Positions 1-8,701 of a stretch of 64,000 nt of DNA are shown one piece after another. Each line of letters opens with the position of its first letter. The stretch's first letter is position 1. A program made the position numbers and the translations under genes. Source of the stretch: CAZDKK01 sp964603725 (GTDB lineage: Bacteria; Eisenbacteria; RBG-16-71-46; CAIMUX01; WJJG01); NCBI GenBank assembly GCA_964603725.1, contig CAZRWW010000003.1, forward strand, positions 1 through 64,000. The letters are read 5' to 3'. Below the pieces are notes generated by a model. It worked only from the letters and a program-made list of their open reading frames with translations, was not told the DNA's origin and searched no databases.

Positions 1-826
1 CCATGATGAGCAAGGACGTTGCGCGAGCGTAGGCCGGCCGGCCCATGACTTGCCACCAGCGCCCAATGGCCCGGACGGCAAAGCTGGCCGTGTCGTGATC
101 GATCCCCACGCTGACCCACCCCTCGTTGCGGCTCAGGTCGTAGACCCCGTAAGGGATAGCCTTGCCCAGTTCCGGAACCAGGAAGTCGTGCACCCGGACA
201 GGTTCCGGATGACCCGCCCGAGCCCATTCCCGGCCGGGATTCTTGAAGTCGCCCACCAACTCCTTCTTCTTCGTGTCCACAGAGATCACCGGCTGACGCC
301 GGCGTTGGTACTTGCGGACCTGGTCATGGATGTACCGGAACTGGCCATCCCGGTCCGGATGCTGCTTCCCCTCACGGGTCTTGCGGTTCGCCTGCAGGCT
401 GTAGTTGTTCTCTCGCAGCAACTCCGCCACCAACCGGTGGCTCGCATCGTGTCCCATGGACCTGAGCTCAGCCGACAGGTGCCGCACGCTCTTGGAGGTC
501 CACCGCAAGGGCGAATCCGGGTCGCCAGCCATGGCAGGCTCAACCAAGGCTTCCAGATCGCTCACCAGCGTGTGGTCCTTCTGCGTTGCGCGCTTCCGAC
601 CACCGCCCGTTCGCCGTGTACGTCCGGGATCAAGCGCATCCCCGGACTCCAGTTCTTGTATACCGCGGCTGATGGTCGACCGCGCAATCCCAGTAGCCCG
701 TTCAACCAGTGCAATGCCGCCCCGGCCCAGCGCCATAGCCTCCGTCGCCGCCCACAGACGCCGCGAGCGTTCCGTCAATGCCGGCTCTAACGCCTTGTAC
801 TTCCGACGCAAAGTCCTGACATCCAT
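1..826 (-). CDS. ISAzo13-family transposase, partial (runs off window edge)
   Basis: The frame is open from ATG at 826 down to base 1 on the minus strand, about 275 residues, so the C-terminus lies outside the window. An N-terminal helix-turn-helix-like part (residues about 35-50, ERATGIARSTISRGIQEL) is followed by the hallmark SVDTKKKELVGDF and FKNPGREW blocks, then VGIDHDTASFAV. I recognise these as ISAzo13-type. The family is a DDE transposase that moves its own insertion sequence. No frameshift is visible in the part shown, so the copy may be intact. The element's left end should lie between 827 and the flippase stop at 883. Family assignment is from memory of the motifs, not a search. 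Confidence 0.85.
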   Translation of the reverse strand, partial: MDVRTLRRKYKALEPALTERSRRLWAATEAMALGRGGIALVERATGIARSTISRGIQELESGDALDPGRTRRTGGGRKRATQKDHTLVSDLEALVEPAMAGDPDSPLRWTSKSVRHLSAELRSMGHDASHRLVAELLRENNYSLQANRKTREGKQHPDRDGQFRYIHDQVRKYQRRRQPVISVDTKKKELVGDFKNPGREWARAGHPEPVRVHDFLVPELGKAIPYGVYDLSRNEGWVSVGIDHDTASFAVRAIGRWWQVMGRPAYARATSLLIM

Positions 827-882
827 GGCCCCATCGTACAGGGGGCCCATGGCCACTCAAGCAGTTATTTCATGCCGGGCCC

Positions 883-2403
883 TTAGTCGCTAGGCCCCCC
901 CGTCTGCGGTTGTCCCCGCCCCACTATCCGGAGGAGCCATTTGATGGAATCCTTCATGATGCCTGCGACCTGTTGCCTCTCTGTACCGTGCACGAACAAG
1001 AGAACGAATGCGCAGGGGTAACCGATCCACAAAGCGATTCTGATCCCTGTAGCCAAGAACGAGTTTAGATCAGACAATTCCTGTCCCAACAGAAAGATCC
1101 CGATGCCCCCGAACAGCAGTCCCCCCAACCTGCCCCATTCAAACGGAATTCGGTAAAAGCGCCTCGCGAAGAGAAACAAAACGACAATGCGTATGATAAA
1201 GGATGCGAGAGTTGCGGCGACGGCGCCATACATTCCGAAGCGTGGGATCAACGTGAAGTTCAGTGCCAGGTTGACTCCACCTGACAACACGGTCGCTGCA
1301 CTGATCATTCCCGTTCTTTTGTGCAGCCATAGTCCCGTGCTGACATGATCTTCAAGAGCGTAGATCACGTAGCATAGAACTATCAAGGGCAAGATCTCCG
1401 CGGCTCTTGCGTACTCCCCGGGCGCTATTGCTCCTATCAGATCCGCAGCGAACAGCGATATACCCAGGCCCAGGAAAGTCAGCAGTGCCATGAAAGCCGT
1501 AGCTACGCGCGCGTAGATTCTTGCTGCATCAGCTTCCTTCTCAATAGCAAATCTTCGGGCATTCCAAATCATCGAGAAGGGAACGTACATCAGACTGTGG
1601 ATGCTGGTGCCCATCTTGTAACCGAGACTGTAGATCCCGGTATCCGCAAGGGAGAAGTACGCCTTGATGAAGTACCTGTCCGACGCGTGCGTAACTATAC
1701 TTGCTAGGGATCCAGGAATGAGGGGAATCCCGAAACGCAGCTGCTTCTTGCAGGCCGTCCATGAGAACCTCAAGCCATTGCATCGCACGAAGTAAGGAAT
1801 CAGGATGGCTGCCGCGGTCGCGTCAGCAATCAAGCCAGCGAGAATGACACCCCAAACACCACGTCTTAGAACTGCAACGAAGAAGATGTTCAATCCCACA
1901 GCGAATAGCAGTCTCGATGTCGAAATCACAAAGAACAGCAGCGACTTCTCCGTGACCTGAATGTATGCCGTGACGACACCGATGTAGAGCTGCGCCAGGA
2001 GGCTTAGGAGGGCCAGGCGGAGCAGAGTAGTGTCCCCGGTCCCGCCGAGGACGATGCTGGCACCGTGGGAGGCAAAGAGGATCATGACGAGAATTACGGA
2101 TGTCCCGAGAACGAGGACGGTTATCATGGCAGTACTCAGGACTTCGGCCCGAGCAGCGGTGTCAGAAGCCTCATGGTAGAAGCGGAAGATAGACGAAGCC
2201 AACCTGAGTCCGACTATCACGCTCACGATTTCCAGAGAGAGGTAGACCAGTTGAAGAAATCCATAATCGGCTGGCGTGAGATAGTGAGTGTAGAGAGGAA
2301 TCAGGAAGAAACCAATGAGCTTCCCGAGAGCGGTGCCGAGACCGTAGACTGCCCCGTGTTTCGCAAGGGTTCTAATCTGGTGTCCAAGGCCACCCCGAGT
2401 CAT
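883..2403 (-). CDS. Wzx-type oligosaccharide flippase (MOP superfamily)
   Basis: A 506-residue multi-pass membrane protein. The N-terminus has the typical Wzx/RfbX pattern (GTALGKLIGFFLIPLYTHYL, then LTPADYGFLQL), and hydrophobic helices continue to the end, about 12-14 in all. The family moves undecaprenyl-linked repeat units across the inner membrane. ATG at 2403 has a GGAG about ten bases upstream. It is transcribed away from the plus-strand glycan genes that begin at 3592. The stop codon abuts the likely end of the ISAzo13 element, so the last codons or the stop may come from the insertion. Substrate cannot be read from sequence. Confidence 0.88.
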   Translation of the reverse strand: MTRGGLGHQIRTLAKHGAVYGLGTALGKLIGFFLIPLYTHYLTPADYGFLQLVYLSLEIVSVIVGLRLASSIFRFYHEASDTAARAEVLSTAMITVLVLGTSVILVMILFASHGASIVLGGTGDTTLLRLALLSLLAQLYIGVVTAYIQVTEKSLLFFVISTSRLLFAVGLNIFFVAVLRRGVWGVILAGLIADATAAAILIPYFVRCNGLRFSWTACKKQLRFGIPLIPGSLASIVTHASDRYFIKAYFSLADTGIYSLGYKMGTSIHSLMYVPFSMIWNARRFAIEKEADAARIYARVATAFMALLTFLGLGISLFAADLIGAIAPGEYARAAEILPLIVLCYVIYALEDHVSTGLWLHKRTGMISAATVLSGGVNLALNFTLIPRFGMYGAVAATLASFIIRIVVLFLFARRFYRIPFEWGRLGGLLFGGIGIFLLGQELSDLNSFLATGIRIALWIGYPCAFVLLFVHGTERQQVAGIMKDSIKWLLRIVGRGQPQTGGPSD

Positions 2404-2946
2404 GTGCTCACCGCTCCGGCAGGTTGCGCGAAGACGCTCAAAAGATCAGGCTCATTCTGGCGGGAAAGCCGTACACACGCAAGGTGACATCGAGAGGAAA
2501 GGTGGGCAAGGTGTTTGAGACGGACAGAGCCTCGGACCTGCCTCACCTTCGGGACCCTGTAAATCCGCGCACGGGCACCGAAAGGGCCGTGCAACTGCAA
2601 GCAACCCGCCCTGGATCCTCCTGGCTCTCAGCCTACCTCGGCGCCGGAGGTCGAGAATCCCGCCGTGACGCTCTGGCGTGACCCGGCTCTTGGGCGACCA
2701 GCACGGCCTCCTGGAGAGGTCTTCTCAAGGGGTGTGTAAACGACCTCAGGCGGCAGCCTCCGTTCTCACCCACTCAGCTGGCCCTGAACCAGAAGAGCCC
2801 GGGAAGGAACCCACCTGAGGCCACTGGGGCGCTCCCCGGTTTGGTCGCCGCAGGAACCCGCCAGGAATTCCACCTGAAAACAAAAGGGATTGCCGCCGGC
2901 CACCCTGCCTCCTGGTATCATAGCTCAGGGCTGATAGTGGAACATC

Positions 2947-3150
2947 TCCTTTGCGTCTGGGGGCCAACGATAGAATCGGCCGGTCGCGGTAGGGACCCCG
3001 GTCACGCGGGACCCCTACCGCGACCCTTGGGCGAAGGTCTTGCGGCTGATGCCGAAGAACCGGCAGGACTTGCTGACATTGCCGGAGCCCTGAGTATGGC
3101 GCAGAAGCATGAGCTTGCGGTGGGTCTCCCTCTCGGCAGCTGTCACCGCC
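2947..3150 (-). pseudogene. Relic of an IS481/IS3-like transposase N-terminus
   Basis: Minus-strand translation gives RKLMLLRHTQGSGNVSKSCR followed by FFGISRKTF. This matches the helix-turn-helix region seen at the start of IS481-like transposases (RHAEETGNVSKTCRYFGISR type). The homology stops at KTF, where a palindromic segment begins, and seems to resume as FYRWPP on its far side. An in-frame TAG lies in the palindrome and no catalytic domain follows, so this is a dead remnant. Family assignment rests on this short stretch only. Confidence 0.5.
2982..3025. repeat. Near-perfect 44-bp palindrome
   Basis: Left arm GGTCGCGGTAGGG (2982-2994) is the exact reverse complement of CCCTACCGCGACC (3013-3025). 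The inner bases extend the pairing with minor imperfections. It sits inside the transposase relic, between codons that would be adjacent in an intact helix-turn-helix linker. It could be a small palindromic mobile element or a strong hairpin. No second copy was noticed in the window. Confidence 0.6.
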
Positions 3151-3265
3151 AACCCTCCCTGAAGACCCAGAGTAAAATGCCAGATCCGTCAGGCGAGGTT
3201 GTGGACTCCAGAGTCGGGCTTCGGGCTTGTGAGTTCCAGCGACACGGGATAGACTGCCAACTAGA

Positions 3266-3285
3266 GTAATGAACAACTTCATTAC
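3266..3285. repeat. Small hairpin, 8-bp arms
   Basis: GTAATGAA (3266-3273) and TTCATTAC (3278-3285) are perfect reverse complements around CAAC. There is no T-run, so an intrinsic terminator is unlikely. It lies about 300 bases before the first plus-strand glycan gene and could be an operator or chance. Confidence 0.4.
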
Positions 3286-3591
3286 CGGATGACCAATGGG
3301 ATATGAAGGAGTGCTGTTCACCCGCTGGGTTGGAACTCTGACGCAAGAGAATGCCCGGAGTCCTTCCCTGTGGTGTCGGCGGCAGTTCAGACCGCGGGAG
3401 ATCCACAAGATTCTGTGAGTCTGCGAGGGCCAATGCGAAACCATCGCTCGAAGGAATACACTTCCGCCCACTAGGTGTGGCCATGTGACTCCCGCGTCTG
3501 TCCGGGCAAGCAATACGCCAGCTGGGTGGGAACTGAGACAGAACTCACTTCACAATACGCAGAGGACTCCGTGTAAGTCGGGTAGTCTACT

Positions 3592-4740
3592 GTGGTAATC
3601 GCTTGTGAAACACACAGTCTGAAGACAAGACGGCTTCAGATCCAATACACCAGGAATGGCACACTCTATGCTACTCAGGACCATTTCATCTTCAGCAGCG
3701 AGGATCAAGGCAGGACTTGGGTGCGAATAGGCAGGTTGCCCCCTCGATCGCCGTCGTGGGCCAGCGTTCTGAAGGATCATGCGGTGCGGTCTCCGATCAT
3801 CCGGAGCATTAGGCAGTTGCCGGGCATCCACGATCTCGTTGTGCTCAATTCAGGCATTGTCTTGGTGTTTTACGACAAAATCTACCGGCTCTGCCCCCCC
3901 GATCAGGCGGCAGAGCCGGTGTTCGCCCTTAGCAAGCATGGCATGACTCCACCCCTAATCGGAGGAGTCTGCGTCACACCGTGGGATGACATCTACTGGG
4001 GAGAGTACAATTGCCGCCCTGGCAAGCACGCGATAGCCATTCTGAGAGGTTCCGACGGAGGAACCAACTGGGATGTCGCCCATGTGTTTCCTCCAGGCAA
4101 AGTCAGACACATCCACTCGCTGAGGTATGATCCTTACCGGCAGCAACTTCTCATATGCACCGGTGACGCGAACCACGAGGCCGGCATCTGGTCCTGGAAC
4201 CCTCACTCCGGACAGCCCCACTGCATTGGCTGCGGTGATCAGGGGTGGCGGGCCGTCAGTGTCATTCCAACAAGCGACTTCCTCATCTGGGGAACCGATG
4301 CGGGTATGAACAACCCCGAAGGCCCCCGCAACTACATCTACACTTACGACATTGCGTCCGGGGCACGAAACAGAATCTGCGAGATCGACAACCCTGCGTA
4401 CTTCTCAACCATTCTGGGCAACGGTATCTATGTACTCACTACGACATACGAAGGCCAATCGGGGAATCCGCGTTCTGCAGGAATCTGGGCGAGTGCCGAT
4501 GGGTTTGATTGGCAACGGATTGCAGCCTTGGGATTCGGTAGGCGCAGGGGATCGTCCTCCAGGTTCGGGCTGATTCGAATCCCAGGCGGTGAGCCGATAT
4601 CGAATGCGTTGCATTTCACACCTATTAACGCGAAGGGGCACTTCACAATCCAGTGCATCTCAGTGGACCACATAGCCCCTCAGCCGCCGAGAGTCGAAGA
4701 ACCCAGCAACACCGAAAGGTCCGTTAATGGAAATCAGTGA
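3592..4740 (+). CDS. BNR/sialidase-like beta-propeller protein, function unknown
   Basis: 382 residues from GTG 3592. Asp-box-like motifs occur at SSEDQGRTW (35-43), GSDGGTNW (154-161) and SADGFDW near residue 300, which indicates a beta-propeller of the sialidase/BNR type. No signal peptide or membrane helix is visible, and no sialidase catalytic set can be assigned. Such propellers occur in glycan clusters as hydrolases or sugar-binding proteins. The 3' end overlaps the next gene by 14 bases, so the two are probably translationally coupled and work on the same glycan. The start is uncertain. Confidence 0.6.
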   Translation: MVIACETHSLKTRRLQIQYTRNGTLYATQDHFIFSSEDQGRTWVRIGRLPPRSPSWASVLKDHAVRSPIIRSIRQLPGIHDLVVLNSGIVLVFYDKIYRLCPPDQAAEPVFALSKHGMTPPLIGGVCVTPWDDIYWGEYNCRPGKHAIAILRGSDGGTNWDVAHVFPPGKVRHIHSLRYDPYRQQLLICTGDANHEAGIWSWNPHSGQPHCIGCGDQGWRAVSVIPTSDFLIWGTDAGMNNPEGPRNYIYTYDIASGARNRICEIDNPAYFSTILGNGIYVLTTTYEGQSGNPRSAGIWASADGFDWQRIAALGFGRRRGSSSRFGLIRIPGGEPISNALHFTPINAKGHFTIQCISVDHIAPQPPRVEEPSNTERSVNGNQ

Positions 4741-6934
4741 AACACTAGGCGGGAAGCTCAGAGTGGCGATTGTCGGGTGCGGAAGGATAGCTGACCTCTG
4801 TCACTTGCCAGCGGTTCTTAGTTCCCCACATACGGAGCTCTCCGCGCTAGCAGACACGAGGATCGAGAATGCCACCGCGCTCCGCGAGAAATACGCACTG
4901 CGTTGCCGGGTTGTGGCTGACTATCGAGACCTTCATCACACAGTCGATGCGGCAATAATCGCTACCCCGAATGCAACCCATTATGAGATCGCGGAGTTCT
5001 TCCTCACTCGCGGCATCAGTGTTCTCGTAGAGAAGCCCCTCGTTCTGACCACGGATGAGGCGCGCAGGTTGATTGGAGTCGCCGAGCGCAAGGGATGTAT
5101 TTGCGCAGTTGGGTATGTCACAAGATTGTTCCCCAGCACGGTCTTGATGAAGAAACTGCTGGACGAACGCTACTTCGGTGACGTCACATCCTTCAGCTAC
5201 GAGTTCGGCTCTGCTGGTGGTTGGGCACCGGTCTCCGGGTACAATCTCGATAGAGCCCAGGCTGGTGGCGGAGTCCTTGTGGTCAGCGGGACCCACTTCC
5301 TTGATCGCATGATCTACTGGTTCGGAGTTCCCGAGATCATGCACTCCTCTAGTGACAGCCATGGCGGACCGGAAGCGAATTTCCGGGCGCAGCTTGCCTT
5401 CAAAGAGCATGAGCCTCGGATCACTGGAAGCTTCCATGTTTCAAAGACTTACAAGCTGCGGAATCAGTTCCATCTTCACGGCACGCGCTACGATGCCATC
5501 CTCCCGGAAGGACAGAGCGAGTGGCTCCTGCTCAAGGACAAGACCGTTGCCCTTCCGCTGGAGTCCCGTACATCCCTGCTGGGCCAGATGCCGCCTAACA
5601 CTGCGTTTCACTATTTTACTGAGCAGGTAACCAGATTTGCCGAGTGCATCATGCAGGGGAAAGCATCTTACCTCGACGGTCCCGCAACCATTCAAGTGGT
5701 AAAGCTCGTCGAGGACCTCTATCGGCTGGCGCAGCCAATGCCAGAGGCGTGGCGCTGGCAACCACGACGCACAGGACGGCAGGCGCCAAAAACCTCCAAG
5801 CAGCCAAAGATCCTCATAACCGGCGCATCCGGCTTCGTGGGGGGAGCACTCTGCGAGCATCTCTACTTCGGTGGCGAGTATGAGTTCAGGGCCATGGTTC
5901 GGAATACGGGCCGCGCCGCACGAATCGCTAGAATGCCGCTCGAAATTGCCCAGGCTGACTTGCTTAATAAAACAGATCTGGCCCGCGCCGTCACCGGCTG
6001 CAACGCAATTGTGAATCTCGCACGCGGCGGCAAGCTAGCCGATACTTATGGCCTGGTGCGCTTGTTGGACGCTGCTCTTAGGGAGGGAATAGACCGCTTC
6101 GTACACGTAAGTAGCGTGGCCGTCTACGGAGATGACCCTCCACCCGAAAGCACAAGCGAGTCCTGGCCACCACGGCCGGGCGCAAACAAGTACGGCCAAG
6201 TGAAACTGAAGCAGGAGGAAATACTCCAAAGGTACGTTAAGAAGGGGATTGGGGTGATAATTCTGCGTCCGCCGAACATCTACGGGCCATGGTCGCAGTA
6301 TACGACAGCGCTGGTGGAGAAGATCATTAGAGGGGAGATGGCCCTCATCGATAAGGGGGCGAATCCGTGTAATGTTGTGCATGTGTACAATCTAGTTCAC
6401 GCGATTATGCTTGCTCTCAAATCTCAGCGCTGGGATGGAGATAAGTACTTTATCACAGATGATAGTGGGATAACGTGGAGGGAGTTCCTTGAGGCGCACC
6501 TCCGGATCATCGGACAGCCGATAGCTCTCCGCGAGGTGGAGCTAAGGGAAGAAGACATGCCGCAGGTCAAACGAGAGACACGGAAAATGACACCGGGGAG
6601 GATCGCGAGGTTCCTTGCTTCGGCGGAGGTTCGGGGACTCCTGACTGAGCACTTTGCTCTTTGTGAGAGAGTGAATACGTTTGTTGGCGACCGGGTTAGA
6701 GTGATGTCTCCCGAGAGGCAGAGGCGCATTGAGAGGATAGTCGCGAGGCCCGGGGGAGAGTGGGCCAGGGGAGACCTGCGCGTGGCGTTCGGGCCGCTGT
6801 TACTGCAGCAGAGGAGGCGGGTTGCGCACTCGTGCGAGAGGGCCAGGAGGGAGCTAGGATACAGGCCCGTGCTAAGCTTTTCTGAAGCCATGGAAAACAC
6901 CGCAATGTGGCTGCGGATGGCAGGGCTGATCTAG
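4727..6934 (+). CDS. Fusion of Gfo/Idh/MocA oxidoreductase and extended SDR epimerase/dehydratase
   Basis: 735 residues with two NAD(P)-binding enzymes in one chain. Residues 10-345 form a Gfo/Idh/MocA dehydrogenase: nucleotide loop VAIVGCGRIA (13-22) and the catalytic-region EKP (102-104). Residues 360-735 form an extended short-chain dehydrogenase: GASGFVG (366-372), a serine at 462-463, and the YxxxK pair Tyr489/Lys493. In sugar pathways the first class oxidises or reduces a ring carbon of a nucleotide sugar, and the second acts as epimerase, dehydratase or reductase. A fusion suggests consecutive steps on one sugar. The frame is continuous through the basic linker (about 344-360), so this is a real fusion. 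Substrate is unknown. Confidence 0.85.
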   Translation: MEISETLGGKLRVAIVGCGRIADLCHLPAVLSSPHTELSALADTRIENATALREKYALRCRVVADYRDLHHTVDAAIIATPNATHYEIAEFFLTRGISVLVEKPLVLTTDEARRLIGVAERKGCICAVGYVTRLFPSTVLMKKLLDERYFGDVTSFSYEFGSAGGWAPVSGYNLDRAQAGGGVLVVSGTHFLDRMIYWFGVPEIMHSSSDSHGGPEANFRAQLAFKEHEPRITGSFHVSKTYKLRNQFHLHGTRYDAILPEGQSEWLLLKDKTVALPLESRTSLLGQMPPNTAFHYFTEQVTRFAECIMQGKASYLDGPATIQVVKLVEDLYRLAQPMPEAWRWQPRRTGRQAPKTSKQPKILITGASGFVGGALCEHLYFGGEYEFRAMVRNTGRAARIARMPLEIAQADLLNKTDLARAVTGCNAIVNLARGGKLADTYGLVRLLDAALREGIDRFVHVSSVAVYGDDPPPESTSESWPPRPGANKYGQVKLKQEEILQRYVKKGIGVIILRPPNIYGPWSQYTTALVEKIIRGEMALIDKGANPCNVVHVYNLVHAIMLALKSQRWDGDKYFITDDSGITWREFLEAHLRIIGQPIALREVELREEDMPQVKRETRKMTPGRIARFLASAEVRGLLTEHFALCERVNTFVGDRVRVMSPERQRRIERIVARPGGEWARGDLRVAFGPLLLQQRRRVAHSCERARRELGYRPVLSFSEAMENTAMWLRMAGLI

Positions 6935-7153
6935 CAGGGTGCCGAAAACCGCGCTTCAAGGGCTATGACAGGAAGGAGATATGGGGCGCACGCGTTCACG
7001 GTTGGCCTTGAAGCTGCCAACAGATGAGCCGCGCTTATCCGTGTGTGAGCTAAAGTCGAGTCAACAGAGGCGTGATTTCTGCCAGACTAGGGTCAGGACT
7101 AGGGGTATGCTATTGCCGGTGGCTCGCCAAAGACCTGTCGGAGTGATCATGTC

Positions 7154-8701
7154 ATGCTTCATAACCATGCAGCGTACATTGTTCGAGGCCTCCCCCCTGA
7201 ATACCCATCGGATTTCAATCCCTCCGACCACTATCCGGAGTACCGTTTCCTGCCCGTATCTACAAGGAATACGGTCTACCACGCCGTTCGGGAGCTACTC
7301 CTTGCAATGGGTCTCGATGTCTCTGCTTACAACACGCCACAATGGAATCCTCTAGGCGAGCTCATCCAACCGGGTATGACCGTCGTTATCAAACCCAATT
7401 TCGTAACCGATTTCAATCCTGCGGAAGCAGGTCTGAGGTGCCTCATTACACATGGATCAATTCTCCGGGCGCTAGTGGACTACTGCTTCATCGCACTAGA
7501 AGGGTCAGGGAGGATCGTTGTTTGCGACGCGCCTCTCCAGAGCGCTGACTACTCGACGATCGCGAGAGATGCACGGTTAGATGAACTCCAGACGTTCTAT
7601 CGCAACCATGGGCGGTTCGAGATAGAGCATTTCGACCTACGCAAGATTCGATGCACCCGGGCAACTCCAACACTGAAACTCGAGCAGAACGGGGATCCCT
7701 CTGGCTATACGGTCATTGATCTAGGTGCAGATTCCTGTCATGCGGGCCGGTCTGTTGACTACGGGCGCTACAGGGTGACGGACTACGATCCCGACCTAAT
7801 GCATCGCTGCCACAACCACCAGAAGCATGAATACCTCATTTCCAACACCGTGCTGTCTGCTGACGTCATCATCAACGTCCCTAAGCTTAAGACACATCGT
7901 AAGGCAGCACTCACCTGTGCCATGAAGAACATGATCGGCATCAACTGCCTAAAGGACTTCCTCCCGCATCATACGGCCGGAGCCATTGATGAGGGCGGGG
8001 ATGAGTACCTCCATAGGAGCCGTTTGAAGCGGCTCTCCGTCCTTCTTGAGGAGGCGATCCACCGCAAGCGGGTTACCGCGCGGAGTGTCCTAGGAACTGT
8101 CTCCGTCCTTAGGAGCGCGATCTATCGCATTCTGCAATTGACGGCGCGGGACATGTTCTTTGAGGGGTCTTGGCACGGCAACGATACTATGTGGCGCACG
8201 GTTCTTGATCTCAATCGGATCCTCTCTTATGCAGACAAAGCTGGTCTTATGCACGACGATCCTCAACGCAGGTGCGTCAGCGTGGTCGATGCCGTTATTG
8301 CCGGCGAGGGGGAAGGCCCTCTGGAACCGACATCCAAAGCCTGCGGCGCGCTGATCGCTGGCTGGAACCCGGTTGTCGTAGACTTCGTTGCCGCCGGGCT
8401 CATGGGATTCGACTACCGAGCGATTCCACAACTCGCAGAGGCAGTGAACCTCAACCGATATCAACTGATGCAGGGACGGCTAGACGGGATCTCGATTGTC
8501 GAAAACGGTGCAGTGCTCAGTCATCGCGGTCTCGTATCCAACCACTTCGCTTTCCGGCCCCCGTCGGGCTGGAAGGGACATATTGAGCTTGGACAGGCCG
8601 ATGGCTGTAGAGACGAACCTGCCGCACGTGTCTCGAGAGGTACCATCCAAGGCAAGTCGTCCTATTCGAAGGAGACTGGCAAATGGAGTCCACCGGATTG
8701 A
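7154..8701 (+). CDS. DUF362 domain protein in glycan cluster
   Basis: 515 residues. DUF362 signatures are visible: VVIKPNFVTDFNP near residue 75, IVVCDAP near 125 and NVPKLKTHRKAALTCAMKN near 245. DUF362 proteins are uncharacterised; some carry a ferredoxin-type cluster, but no CxxCxxC group is visible here. ATG 7154 follows GGAG about ten bases upstream. The 3' end overlaps the next gene by 19 bases, so the two are coupled. Its role in glycan synthesis is unknown. I name only the domain. Confidence 0.8.
   Translation: MLHNHAAYIVRGLPPEYPSDFNPSDHYPEYRFLPVSTRNTVYHAVRELLLAMGLDVSAYNTPQWNPLGELIQPGMTVVIKPNFVTDFNPAEAGLRCLITHGSILRALVDYCFIALEGSGRIVVCDAPLQSADYSTIARDARLDELQTFYRNHGRFEIEHFDLRKIRCTRATPTLKLEQNGDPSGYTVIDLGADSCHAGRSVDYGRYRVTDYDPDLMHRCHNHQKHEYLISNTVLSADVIINVPKLKTHRKAALTCAMKNMIGINCLKDFLPHHTAGAIDEGGDEYLHRSRLKRLSVLLEEAIHRKRVTARSVLGTVSVLRSAIYRILQLTARDMFFEGSWHGNDTMWRTVLDLNRILSYADKAGLMHDDPQRRCVSVVDAVIAGEGEGPLEPTSKACGALIAGWNPVVVDFVAAGLMGFDYRAIPQLAEAVNLNRYQLMQGRLDGISIVENGAVLSHRGLVSNHFAFRPPSGWKGHIELGQADGCRDEPAARVSRGTIQGKSSYSKETGKWSPPD

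Larger units (their letters stand above)
2404..3591. other. Gene-poor spacer between divergent glycan genes
   Basis: No convincing intact gene in about 1.2 kb. It holds a decayed transposase fragment (about 2947-3150) interrupted by a palindrome (2982-3025), and an 8-bp-arm hairpin (3266-3285). The rest, 2404-2900 and 3290-3591, shows nothing I recognise. Promoters for both the flippase and the 3592 gene should lie here, but no clear pair of boxes stands out. Confidence 0.6.
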
